From the NCBI RefSeq assembly GCF_042657385.1, contig NZ_JBHSLA010000001.1, positions 558,001 to 622,000 on the forward strand: 64,000 nucleotides of DNA, written 5' to 3'. This stretch comes from Algorimicrobium hallyeonense. Its GTDB lineage: Bacteria; Bacteroidota; Bacteroidia; Flavobacteriales; Flavobacteriaceae. A program made the translations under genes and the position numbers. The notes beneath the pieces are model-generated. The model had not been told where the DNA came from. It searched no databases and was given only the letters and a program-made list of their open reading frames with translations. Within the stretch, counting starts at the first letter, position 1; every line of letters begins with the position of its first letter. Of this stretch, positions 9,072 to 17,232 are shown one piece after another.

Positions 9072-10128
9072 AACTCTTGACATATAACACGGTTCTTCTT
9101 GTTATGTAAAATACACAAAGAATTAAAAATGCAATTAATGGAAATATTAAAGCGTATTTATCCGTCCAATGGCTGACATTTTTACCTACTTTCTGAAAGC
9201 TTGAAATAACATCGAAAACCACATCTTCGTCTACTTTCTTCTCATCTAAATCCCGTAATTGGTTTCTTAAACTTATTTCTTTCTCTAATAAGTCGTATTC
9301 ACGTGTATTGGACTTGTCTTTACTTAATGAAAATCCTTCTCCTCCAATACTAAATTCTGATGCTTGGGATTGTGATTCATTTTCTAAAACGTTAATATAT
9401 ATCTTTTGTAAGGAATCTACTTGCGCTAGTTGAGAGATAATATTGTCTTTTTGAATACCAATTAAGGAGTCTCTTTTTTTCATTCTTTTTATAGAATACT
9501 CATTGGTAAACGATGCATTTAAACCATTTTCTAATTTTGTGAAAATATCATTCTTGCGAGAACTAACTGTGATTTGAAATATTTCGCCACTGTAAATGCT
9601 TCTATTTGCTATATAATCATCAAAACTAATTTCATTTGCACGAACACTATCTATAGATTTCACAAAGCGATCGTACTGTATAATTTTGTCATTTTCAGTT
9701 TCTGGACCAGGCTCAATTTCAAAACTTACCAGTTCATGCGCATCTTCTTTAGAGATTTCGAATAAGTCGGCTATCGTTTCATAATTGTTATTACTTAACA
9801 ATGCATTATAATAACCTATGTTTGTAACAAGCTGGAATTTGGACTCAAAATATGGTCTAACTAGCATAGATGAACTATAAACTTTAGGTTTCATCCTTTC
9901 AAGTGTATACCCCAAAATACCAGCTAAAATCATTATAACCACTATGATTTTAATATTTACTATTACAACCTTTAAACTAAAAATTATAACTGAAAAAATA
10001 GCTTTGAAGATATTGGATATGAAGCTAATCAACTTATTAAAGACGTTTCCTATCACATTAAACAACTGCCCTAAATCAACCTCTTCTGAATCGTTTGATT
10101 TATTAGAATTTTGAGGATTCTCGTTCAT
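9061..10128 (-). CDS. Wzz-type polysaccharide chain-length/export protein
   Basis: 355 aa with the architecture of polysaccharide co-polymerases: a hydrophobic N-terminal segment (residues about 36-80), a long periplasmic region with a coiled-coil-prone stretch (residues about 205-300), and a second membrane helix near residues 328-348. There is no C-terminal tyrosine-kinase domain, so this is the Wzz-like rather than the BY-kinase form. It probably sets length or export of a surface polysaccharide containing rhamnose. It sits between the DUF6909-like gene (6 bp gap) and rfbB (overlap). Confidence 0.75.
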   Translation of the reverse strand: MNENPQNSNKSNDSEEVDLGQLFNVIGNVFNKLISFISNIFKAIFSVIIFSLKVVIVNIKIIVVIMILAGILGYTLERMKPKVYSSSMLVRPYFESKFQLVTNIGYYNALLSNNNYETIADLFEISKEDAHELVSFEIEPGPETENDKIIQYDRFVKSIDSVRANEISFDDYIANRSIYSGEIFQITVSSRKNDIFTKLENGLNASFTNEYSIKRMKKRDSLIGIQKDNIISQLAQVDSLQKIYINVLENESQSQASEFSIGGEGFSLSKDKSNTREYDLLEKEISLRNQLRDLDEKKVDEDVVFDVISSFQKVGKNVSHWTDKYALIFPLIAFLILCVFYITRRTVLYVKSYEA

Positions 10129-10134
10129 ATCTAT

Positions 10135-11829
10135 CTACTGATTATTAAATATTTGTTGTAATATTTTTCTTGTTATTAAATAGGTTGGTTTTACTCCTGA
10201 CGTCCCCAATCCACCTGATGCTAATGTACCTCCTGTTTCTAAAGGATTATCACTTGCATAATAGGCATAACGCACTTTAACATCTGGATTAATTGTTTTT
10301 CTTACTTTGGATGCCGATTGAATTGCTTTTTGGTAATGAGCACCTTCCATTTCAAGTCCTATAACATGCCACGTGGAATTATAGAAAAACCTTAAAATAT
10401 CTTTGTTTTGTAATGATGTTCCTAATACCGTTATCATAGAGCCTTCAAAAACAGACAAACCATGGCCATCCAAATCTGCCTTGGATAACTCATTTACAAA
10501 TGGATAATTATCAGCTGTCCCTTCAAAAATATGTGCAGACGGTATCATAATATCGCCTTTTCCACCTTCCAAAATTCCTGCTTTACCCATAATGGATACG
10601 GATGCCACATTTAAATGAATACTTTTATTATCAATTTGGGCAGGTTTTAATAACTCGTCAATGGTTTCGTAGGCTTGCTCTCCAAAAGCATAATCCATAA
10701 CAAATATAATAGGTTTTTCGGATTTCTTATCGGTTTTAGTAATTTCTAAATCAGTTTTCGATAAATCTATCTTTTCTGTATCAAAAATCTGTACATCTAT
10801 ATTGGTTCCAGACGTGTCTGGTATATAAATCATGCCCCCTTGTAAGGCTTGCTTGGTTACCTTTTCACGTAGAGATTCATTTTCTTTTTTGCTGATTTCT
10901 TCGTAAACCTGAAAAATGGTTTTTTTACCTAGTAAACTTTTTAGCGCTGTTGGTGCATAAATTGTATTCATAACACTATGCATATTGGCACTAATGATAT
11001 GAATTGGTCTTTCTAAAAGGTTATTTTTATGTAAAATATTTTTAATATTATCTGCCCATATTTCACCATGAATATGATGACCTAAACGCTCGCGTAAAAC
11101 AGGGCTAAAAGTAATGGTGCGTTTATTATTATTAATAACTTCCTCAATAGCAAGTTTTCCTAACCAATAAACAATATGTAATAAACGCTCTGGTTGTTCT
11201 GGTGTTTGAAATTGCTCATAAACAAAGCGCAACTCATCAAACGTTCTTCCCAAAATATTTGCCGTATGTGTTATAGCAATCTCACGTTCGTTTTGGGTAA
11301 GTTTTTTTTTGGCTAACACAGCTTTTTCTAACTTAATCCAATCGCGCGTAGTACCACCAGATTCATCAATTAAAACGCGCTTGCTTATTTTATGAGATTC
11401 CACAAACATAAAGGTTAAGTGGGTTAGAATATCATAAATCTCTGAACGACCTCTTGTAATTTCAATATTCATTTGTTCATCGTCAATGCGATAACAATTT
11501 CTGCGTCGTTTTGGAGGAATTATAGCTTTAAAATGGGAGTTACCGTAACCTTCATCACTAGTCAGGTTAATAAACATGCACTCTTCAATACCTTGAGGTA
11601 ATCTATCAATAACATATAAAAGTCCTTCTAATTCTGCTTTTTCATCACCAATGGATCCATAAATTTCAGGACGTAAAAGTAATAAAGCCTCACGAAGCGT
11701 TTCACCTGAAACACCCATAGGCTTATAAAAACCACGATTAAATAAATGTCTCATGGTAATGTACATTCTTTCTATTGCATTTGAGCTTTCTTGAGCTCTC
11801 GTTCTAGCATGATGCTTTTTTTTGTTCAT
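10135..11829 (-). CDS. DUF6909-like protein with phosphorylase-like C-terminal half
   Basis: 564 aa, no signal peptide. The N-terminal half is helical, basic at the start and has no motif I can assign. The C-terminal part (residues about 370-560) carries IMGKAGILEGGKGDIMIPSAH, split as IMGKAGIL and GGKGDIMIPSAH, then GLEMEGAHY and YASDNPLETGGTLA. This pattern of MEGA followed by a late Asp resembles the nucleoside-phosphorylase/AMP-nucleosidase superfamily (EMEs/EMEG and catalytic Asp). I recall relatives labelled DUF6909 in flavobacteria. Function is unknown; the enzyme assignment is inference. Its neighbours are the GH3-like gene (28 bp) and the Wzz-like gene (6 bp). Confidence 0.7.
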   Translation of the reverse strand: MNKKKHHARTRAQESSNAIERMYITMRHLFNRGFYKPMGVSGETLREALLLLRPEIYGSIGDEKAELEGLLYVIDRLPQGIEECMFINLTSDEGYGNSHFKAIIPPKRRRNCYRIDDEQMNIEITRGRSEIYDILTHLTFMFVESHKISKRVLIDESGGTTRDWIKLEKAVLAKKKLTQNEREIAITHTANILGRTFDELRFVYEQFQTPEQPERLLHIVYWLGKLAIEEVINNNKRTITFSPVLRERLGHHIHGEIWADNIKNILHKNNLLERPIHIISANMHSVMNTIYAPTALKSLLGKKTIFQVYEEISKKENESLREKVTKQALQGGMIYIPDTSGTNIDVQIFDTEKIDLSKTDLEITKTDKKSEKPIIFVMDYAFGEQAYETIDELLKPAQIDNKSIHLNVASVSIMGKAGILEGGKGDIMIPSAHIFEGTADNYPFVNELSKADLDGHGLSVFEGSMITVLGTSLQNKDILRFFYNSTWHVIGLEMEGAHYQKAIQSASKVRKTINPDVKVRYAYYASDNPLETGGTLASGGLGTSGVKPTYLITRKILQQIFNNQ

Positions 11830-11857
11830 AAAAACTGTTTAATTATCAAATATACTA

Positions 11858-13360
11858 TTATTTAATCAAATTCAAATTGTAGATTTTATCTGCAATTTTC
11901 CTATCGTTTGATAAACGTGGTAATTTATTCTGACCTCCTAATTTTCCTATAGATTTCATATAGTCCTGAAAACCATTTTTGGTAATCATAGTTATTTTTA
12001 ACGGCTGTAAAACCCGACCTTTAATTAAATCGAAATAATAACTGTTTTGATTCTGTAAAGCCGCATCAATTTTAGCAGCTAATTGCGAAACATCTGCTAC
12101 GTCATTTTCAAATTCTATAAACCACTCATGATAGGGCAATCCCGATTCTGGTGTAATTTGGGGAGCAACTGTAAATTCAGAAATTTGAAAATTGGTTCCT
12201 TCAATGGCTTCTTTTAAAGCTTGTTCTACTTCTTTTCCTATAACATGTTCGCCAAAAGCTGAAATAAAATGCTTAATCCTACCAGAAACAATTACACGAT
12301 ACGGTTTTGTGGATGTAAACATAACGGTATCTCCAACATTGTATGCCCAAAGCCCTGCGTTTGTTGAAATGATCATCACGTAATTAACACCAATTTTTAC
12401 ATCTTTGAGGGTTAATCTAGTTGGATGTGCATCAAAAAATGCATCAGCTGGAATAAATTCGTAAAATATACCCGCATTTAAAAGCAATAACATGCCTTTT
12501 TGATCTTGCTTATCTTGATAGGCAAAAAATCCTTCGCTGGCTGGATATAATTCAATACTATCAACTTTCCGGCCGATTAAATTTTCAAATTTAGCACGAT
12601 AGGGTTCATAGTTTACACCTCCAAAAATAAAAAGGTTGAAGTTTTTAAAAACATCACCCACTTTCTGACCTGTTTTCTGTTGAATTTTCTCAAAATACAT
12701 TTGAACCCAAGATGGAATTCCAGAAATAACGGTCATGTTTTCTGGAAGCGTTTCTTTAACAATAGCTTCCACTTTGGTTTCCCAATCTTCAATACAATTG
12801 GTTTCCCAAGACGGCATGCGATTTTTCTGAAGATATTCTGGGACAAAATGAGCCACAATTCCGGATAAGCGTCCCAATTGAATCCCATTTTGCTCATGTA
12901 AAACAGGACTTCCTTGTAGAAATATCATTTTTCCTGCTACGAATTGTGAATTTCCCGTTTCATGAATGTAGGATAAAATAGCATTTCGCGCAGCCGTAAC
13001 ATGGGTTGGCATACTTTCCTTAGTCAACGGAATATATTTAGCACCCGATGTGGTACCTGATGTTTTGGCGAAATAAAGCGGTTTTCCTGTCCATAATACA
13101 TTGGGTTCCCCGGCAACAACACGCTCTACGTAGGGTTTTAGTTCTTCGTAATCGCGAATTGGTACACGTTTTACAAAATCCGCATGATGGTTAATGCTAA
13201 TAAAATCATGATCCGCTCCAAAGGCCGTGGAACTGGCTTGACTTATGAGTTCCTGAAACACCTGTTCTTGGGTTTCAATAGGGTTATCAATCCACTTTTT
13301 CTCCTTTCTAATAATATAACTTGCGAATGGTTTCGCCAATAAAGCTTTTAGTGAAAACAT
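11858..13360 (-). CDS. GH3 auxin-responsive promoter family protein (acyl-adenylate-forming)
   Basis: 500 aa. The phosphate-binding motif AKTSGTTSGAKYIPLT (residues about 108-123), the ASEGFFAYQ acid motif and the later YNVGDTV and SGRIKHF segments are GH3-family adenylation motifs. Plant GH3 enzymes conjugate amino acids to acyl acids; the bacterial substrate is unknown. Its ATG overlaps the M23 stop by one base, so it is second in the long leftward operon. A lipid or cell-envelope acyl substrate is plausible from context only. Confidence 0.85.
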   Translation of the reverse strand: MFSLKALLAKPFASYIIRKEKKWIDNPIETQEQVFQELISQASSTAFGADHDFISINHHADFVKRVPIRDYEELKPYVERVVAGEPNVLWTGKPLYFAKTSGTTSGAKYIPLTKESMPTHVTAARNAILSYIHETGNSQFVAGKMIFLQGSPVLHEQNGIQLGRLSGIVAHFVPEYLQKNRMPSWETNCIEDWETKVEAIVKETLPENMTVISGIPSWVQMYFEKIQQKTGQKVGDVFKNFNLFIFGGVNYEPYRAKFENLIGRKVDSIELYPASEGFFAYQDKQDQKGMLLLLNAGIFYEFIPADAFFDAHPTRLTLKDVKIGVNYVMIISTNAGLWAYNVGDTVMFTSTKPYRVIVSGRIKHFISAFGEHVIGKEVEQALKEAIEGTNFQISEFTVAPQITPESGLPYHEWFIEFENDVADVSQLAAKIDAALQNQNSYYFDLIKGRVLQPLKITMITKNGFQDYMKSIGKLGGQNKLPRLSNDRKIADKIYNLNLIK

Positions 13361-14229
13361 TATTTAAAATCTATAAAATTAGTCGGATTAATAGGGTATC
13401 CATCACTCCATAATTCAAAATGCAAATGTGGTCCAGTAGTAATTGAACCTGTATTACCAGTTGTGGCAATCACTTCGCCAGCTGTTACAACATCACCTTG
13501 TACTTTGGTAAGCAGGGTATTATGTTTATACACGGAAATTAAACTTTGGCTATGTTCTAAAATGATAACGTAACCAGCTTCGGTTGTCCAATCAGCAAAA
13601 ATTACCGTTCCGTCAGCGGTTGCTTTTACTGGTGTTCCTTTTTCTGCTACAATATCCACAGCAAAATGTTTTTCTTCCACATTATATTCTTGAGAAATAG
13701 TTCCAGAAACAGGTGGAAATAGTATAAAACTGGAATTGAGTTTTGCCGATTCAAATAAATTGTATTTATCTTCTTTTTTTACTTTTTCTCGTAAAATAGA
13801 ATCCTCTTTTGTTGGCGATAAATCTATAGTTTTAGCTTCTTGTCGTGTAGCTTCAATAATTGAATCTTTGTTAAAATCTACCTTATCAACTTCGCCATAC
13901 AAAACCTTTTTTATAGATGAAAAATACTGCTCATTTACTGCAATAACTTGTTGGAGTGAATCGGTTTTATAATTTAACTCTGTTGCACGTTTTTTAAGTG
14001 CCACAGATGAATAACCAGGAATATATTCGCGGAGTGGCGTAAACGCAATTAAAATGGTAGTGGCTACAATTAAAAAAATAGCCGATAATGACATGAGCAC
14101 AAACACATTAAGTCGCGTTAGTTTTAAGGAAATACGCTCTTCAAAAGTGTCCTCGTTTAAAATAACCAATCGATACTTATTAAGTAGTTTCTTGGTAAAT
14201 TTTCTAGATTTCTTCTTTTTATTAGCCAT
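13360..14229 (-). CDS. M23 family metallopeptidase (membrane-anchored LytM-like)
   Basis: About 289 aa: a lysine-rich cytoplasmic N-terminus, one membrane helix near residues 42-65, a coiled-coil-like linker, and a C-terminal LytM/M23 domain. Metal ligands are visible as HFAVD (HxxxD) and HLHFE. It probably cleaves or binds peptidoglycan cross-links. I chose the ATG of MANKKKKSRK at 14229 because a TANNTTTG-type element ends right at 14238, where a longer start would begin. It is the first gene of the leftward operon. Confidence 0.9.
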   Translation of the reverse strand: MANKKKKSRKFTKKLLNKYRLVILNEDTFEERISLKLTRLNVFVLMSLSAIFLIVATTILIAFTPLREYIPGYSSVALKKRATELNYKTDSLQQVIAVNEQYFSSIKKVLYGEVDKVDFNKDSIIEATRQEAKTIDLSPTKEDSILREKVKKEDKYNLFESAKLNSSFILFPPVSGTISQEYNVEEKHFAVDIVAEKGTPVKATADGTVIFADWTTEAGYVIILEHSQSLISVYKHNTLLTKVQGDVVTAGEVIATTGNTGSITTGPHLHFELWSDGYPINPTNFIDFK

Positions 14230-14237
14230 AGGTTCCA

Positions 14238-14245
14238 CAAAATTA
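14238..14245 (-). promoter_or_regulatory. -7 element for the M23-GH3-...-cysN operon
   Basis: CAAAATTA on the + strand is TAATTTTG (TANNTTTG) on the minus strand, 9 bp before the M23 ATG at 14229. Such spacing predicts a nearly leaderless message heading the whole glycan/sulfate block. Confidence 0.45.
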
Positions 14246-14330
14246 CTTAAAAATATGGCACAATCGTATTTAGTTCATGCTAAAGTTGGTGTTAAAACGT
14301 TTATATTAAACTTTAATTATTAACTTTGTA

Positions 14331-14338
14331 CTTTAAAA
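14331..14338 (+). promoter_or_regulatory. -7 element for tatA
   Basis: TAACTTTG matches TANNTTTG and ends 9 bp before the tatA ATG, predicting a very short leader. It is divergent from the M23 operon promoter about 90 bp away. Confidence 0.45.
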
Positions 14339-14347
14339 TAACATACG

Positions 14348-14524
14348 ATGATTTCATTAAGTATATTTTTAGCCCCAGGACCATGGCAAATAGTTTTAAT
14401 TGTCGTGATTGTTTTACTACTTTTTGGTGGTAAAAAAATCCCTGAATTAATGCGTGGCTTAGGTAGCGGAATTAAAGAATTTAAGGACGCAAGTAAAGAA
14501 GAAGAAACTGATAAAAAAGAGTAA
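14348..14524 (+). CDS. tatA: Sec-independent translocase protein TatA/E
   Basis: 58 aa (MISLSIFLAP...ETDKKE). One N-terminal membrane helix (residues about 10-26) is followed by FGGKKIPELMRGLGSGIKEF, split here as FGGKKIPELM and RGLGSGIKEF, the amphipathic helix signature of TatA, then an acidic/lysine tail. It forms the pore of the twin-arginine export system. tatC is not in the window. It is a single-gene unit with its own promoter element and a strong terminator. Confidence 0.93.
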   Translation: MISLSIFLAPGPWQIVLIVVIVLLLFGGKKIPELMRGLGSGIKEFKDASKEEETDKKE

Positions 14525-14542
14525 TCTTTTTTAGTACATACG

Positions 14543-14576
14543 AAAAAACCCAACCTGTTATCGAGTTGGGTTTTTT
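14543..14576. terminator. Bidirectional terminator between tatA and the DUF4837 gene
   Basis: Perfect 12-bp stem AAAAAACCCAAC / GTTGGGTTTTTT around a 10-nt loop, with an A-run on one side and a T-run on the other. It can serve both convergent genes. Confidence 0.85.
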
Positions 14577-14598
14577 TGTGTCTAATTATGTTTCTATT

Positions 14599-15576
14599 TT
14601 AATGAAATTTTATGGACTTAATAATGGCTTCCAACTCAAACATATAGTCCCGCTTACTAACCGATGGTGCAAAAGCAAAACCTTCTACCACCAGAAGTCG
14701 ATTATTAGCCTCATCATCAATTATATAGTTAACAAATGGCCCAGACATAAAGGCATTTTTAACATCCCAAATACCTCTAGTTTCATAAGCTAATTTATCA
14801 TTAATTGTAGTTTTGGCTAAAAACGGTGTGTATTTATTTTCAGTGATCATAAACGAGCCATCCAAAGGTCCTGGAATATGCTTTTCCCCTATGGAATCTC
14901 GAATTTTTATTATTTGACCAACCACGCTATCATTGTCTGTAATGCTGCCATAAGGAAGCTCATAAAGCAAAATATTAGTGGTTCCGGTGGTAATATCTTT
15001 TCGAATCCAATAAAATTTTCCGTCTTCCGTTGCAATTCTGTATGCAGATGGAAAGTTAATGGATATGCCTAATTTTTCTTTAATGGTATTATTTTTATGA
15101 AGCGATAATTTAATGCGTCGTTGCTGTTCTTTAATTTCTTCATTTTTTAAAGCCATTACAATTTGATCCGCATTATCCGTTAACTGTTGCGAAATTTCCT
15201 CATCCGTTTTACCTGTTACAACCACCACACGTTGGGGTCTAGCAAATAAATTTTTTGCAATTTTAACCTTGGCAGAATCACTTTTTTCAATTTTTAAAAC
15301 AATCCGACTTTGCTGTGCAAAACCTGTGAAAACAACTGGTGGTAATTGGCTCAATATAAATAGGGGTTCGTCTTGTGGTAAGCCGTGAACAGGAGCCGCC
15401 AAAATATTCCGAAGTGTCTCTCCTACCTGACCTTCCCACAATTCATTGTCTACAACAACCGACAGATTATTGATTTTCCCAGACGATTGGGATAAAAGAC
15501 GTTTATTTGAAGATTTGTTGTCGTTACATGACGTCATTACTATTAATGACATAAAAACAAGTAATAATTTTTGCAT
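14599..15576 (-). CDS. DUF4837 family lipoprotein
   Basis: 325 aa with a lipoprotein signal peptide (MQKLLLVFMSLIVMTSC, lipobox Cys17). The body, including VVVDNELWEGQVG, the LFILSQLPP region and YWIRKDITTGTTNILLYELP, fits the DUF4837 family of Bacteroidota. Function is unknown. It is the third gene of a leftward pgk-transglycosylase-DUF4837 group (22 bp after the transglycosylase), so an envelope role near peptidoglycan remodelling is a reasonable guess, not shown. Confidence 0.8.
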   Translation of the reverse strand: MQKLLLVFMSLIVMTSCNDNKSSNKRLLSQSSGKINNLSVVVDNELWEGQVGETLRNILAAPVHGLPQDEPLFILSQLPPVVFTGFAQQSRIVLKIEKSDSAKVKIAKNLFARPQRVVVVTGKTDEEISQQLTDNADQIVMALKNEEIKEQQRRIKLSLHKNNTIKEKLGISINFPSAYRIATEDGKFYWIRKDITTGTTNILLYELPYGSITDNDSVVGQIIKIRDSIGEKHIPGPLDGSFMITENKYTPFLAKTTINDKLAYETRGIWDVKNAFMSGPFVNYIIDDEANNRLLVVEGFAFAPSVSKRDYMFELEAIIKSIKFH

Positions 15577-15598
15577 GATAGTACCTAGTTTATACTGA

Positions 15599-17194
15599 TT
15601 AGCCTTTGGAAAGTTTTAATGACATTCCTGGTTTTAAATTGTTACCACTAATATCGTTCCAATCTCGAATATTTTGAACAGAAACGCCTGGAAATTTTTG
15701 TGAAATACTCCAAAGCGAGTCACCACTCTTTACAATATAGGTTTTTGGCGTTGATTTTGAACTACTTGAGTTGTTAGAACTGCTTGCCTGTGGAACAGGA
15801 TTTCTTGGGTATATAGTTAAACGCTGTCCAATACGTAAATTATTACTCCGCAAACCGTTCCATTGTTTTATTTGACTTACGCGAACACCATATTTCCTAG
15901 CTATTAAGCCTAAATAATCTCCAGATTTAACGCGATATCGTTCTTTACTTTGACTATCAAAAAATTGTGGTAATGGTTTTTCCCGTTCATCCAATTCAGC
16001 CTTCGCAGATTTGTAAATAGTATCCTCGTTAGTTACAAATGTTCCAACAGCTGTTAGTGGCAATCGTAATGAATAGTTTTCCTCTGGAATAAAGGGAATA
16101 ATATCTAATTTGTAGGATGGGTTTAAAAATTGTAATTCTTCTATATTAACACCTGTCGCTTCTGAAACCTGATCTAAAGTAATCATTTGCTTTACATGAA
16201 TTGTATCAGTTTCAAAATGATGAAATGCTGGTTTTTCGGCAACTAATCCGTGTTCTTCAGCATATTCAAAAATATACATGGTTGCCAAAAATGCAGGAAG
16301 ATATCCCGCTGTTTCACGTGGTAAATTATGACGAATATTCCAGTAATTTTCATAACCACCTGATCGTCTAATAGCTTTTAATACATTTCCTGGTCCCGAA
16401 TTATACGCTGCTAATGCCAAATCCCAATCTCCGAACATAGAATACAAGGCAGCCAAATATTTAGCTGCGGCTTTGGTAGATTTTATTGGGTCGCTACGTT
16501 CATCTACATAACTACTCACATTTAAACCATATTCTTTTCCTGTGGCAAACATAAACTGCCATAAACCTGTTGCACCTACACGTGATCGTGCTCGTGGTTT
16601 TAAAGCGGATTCTACAATGGCTAAATACTTAACCTCCAAAGGCACATCTTGTGCGTCCAATTCTTGCTCAAACATAGGGAAATAGAAGTGACTCAACCCC
16701 ATGAGTCGCTCAAAATAACCACGTCTATTTTTTAAAAATCCTTTTATAACACTTTCTAAAGATGGATTGTACGCAATATTAAAAGGTGTTCTAGCATTTA
16801 AGCGATCTAAACGTGCCTTTAAAGTATCGGTTGGTAAATCTGGATAATAAACTTCCTTATAATCTAATTCTGAAATGGCTGTATAAAGGGTATCGTATAA
16901 AGCGTTGCTATATAATTCTTCCCGCCATTTTTCATCTAATTCTGCTGTAAATTCTAAATCTTTAAGCGCTTTTATATCAACAGAGTCGGTTTCTATTTCA
17001 ATTTGCTTTTTGTAAAATTGTTGTCCATCAATTATGGTGTCCACTTCATAAGATTCACCAGCAATTAATTGCTCTTCGGGAATATGCGTTTTTACAATTT
17101 TCTTGGGAATAGAATCTTGCGCATAGGTTATTCCCACAGCAATAAATATTGCAGAAAGACTTAAACGTATGTTATTTTTAGTAAAACAATTCAC
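15599..17194 (-). CDS. Lytic transglycosylase (MltD-like) with two LysM domains
   Basis: 531 aa, Sec signal peptide (residues about 1-25). SLT/goose-lysozyme-like domain at about 180-300 with catalytic Glu195 in IVESALKP, then GATGLWQFM and AYNSGPGN. A region at 335-380 looks like a degenerate LysM. Clear LysM units are at 420-463 and 486-528, joined by a Ser-rich linker (470-483). It cleaves peptidoglycan glycan strands, forming anhydro-muropeptides, in the periplasm. Cotranscribed with pgk (38 bp) and the DUF4837 gene (22 bp). Confidence 0.92.
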   Translation of the reverse strand: MNCFTKNNIRLSLSAIFIAVGITYAQDSIPKKIVKTHIPEEQLIAGESYEVDTIIDGQQFYKKQIEIETDSVDIKALKDLEFTAELDEKWREELYSNALYDTLYTAISELDYKEVYYPDLPTDTLKARLDRLNARTPFNIAYNPSLESVIKGFLKNRRGYFERLMGLSHFYFPMFEQELDAQDVPLEVKYLAIVESALKPRARSRVGATGLWQFMFATGKEYGLNVSSYVDERSDPIKSTKAAAKYLAALYSMFGDWDLALAAYNSGPGNVLKAIRRSGGYENYWNIRHNLPRETAGYLPAFLATMYIFEYAEEHGLVAEKPAFHHFETDTIHVKQMITLDQVSEATGVNIEELQFLNPSYKLDIIPFIPEENYSLRLPLTAVGTFVTNEDTIYKSAKAELDEREKPLPQFFDSQSKERYRVKSGDYLGLIARKYGVRVSQIKQWNGLRSNNLRIGQRLTIYPRNPVPQASSSNNSSSSKSTPKTYIVKSGDSLWSISQKFPGVSVQNIRDWNDISGNNLKPGMSLKLSKG

Positions 17195-17232
17195 GTATTT
17201 AGGTTTTAAAATTTGGGGTAATAGTTTTTATA

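Noticed and set aside
10368..10380. CCACGTGGAATT inside the DUF6909-like gene as a third parS-like site
   Set aside because: Only the right half matches and it is inside coding sequence for STWHV; the symmetrical GTTCC half is missing.
14054..14323. 89-codon frame on + opposite the M23 gene start and intergenic region
   Set aside because: Covers the divergent promoter elements; sequence is the shadow of the M23 N-terminus with no family signature.
16312..16327. GTTTCACGTGGTAAAT in the transglycosylase gene as a parS-like site
   Set aside because: Several mismatches on the right half and inside a conserved coding stretch (PRETAG).
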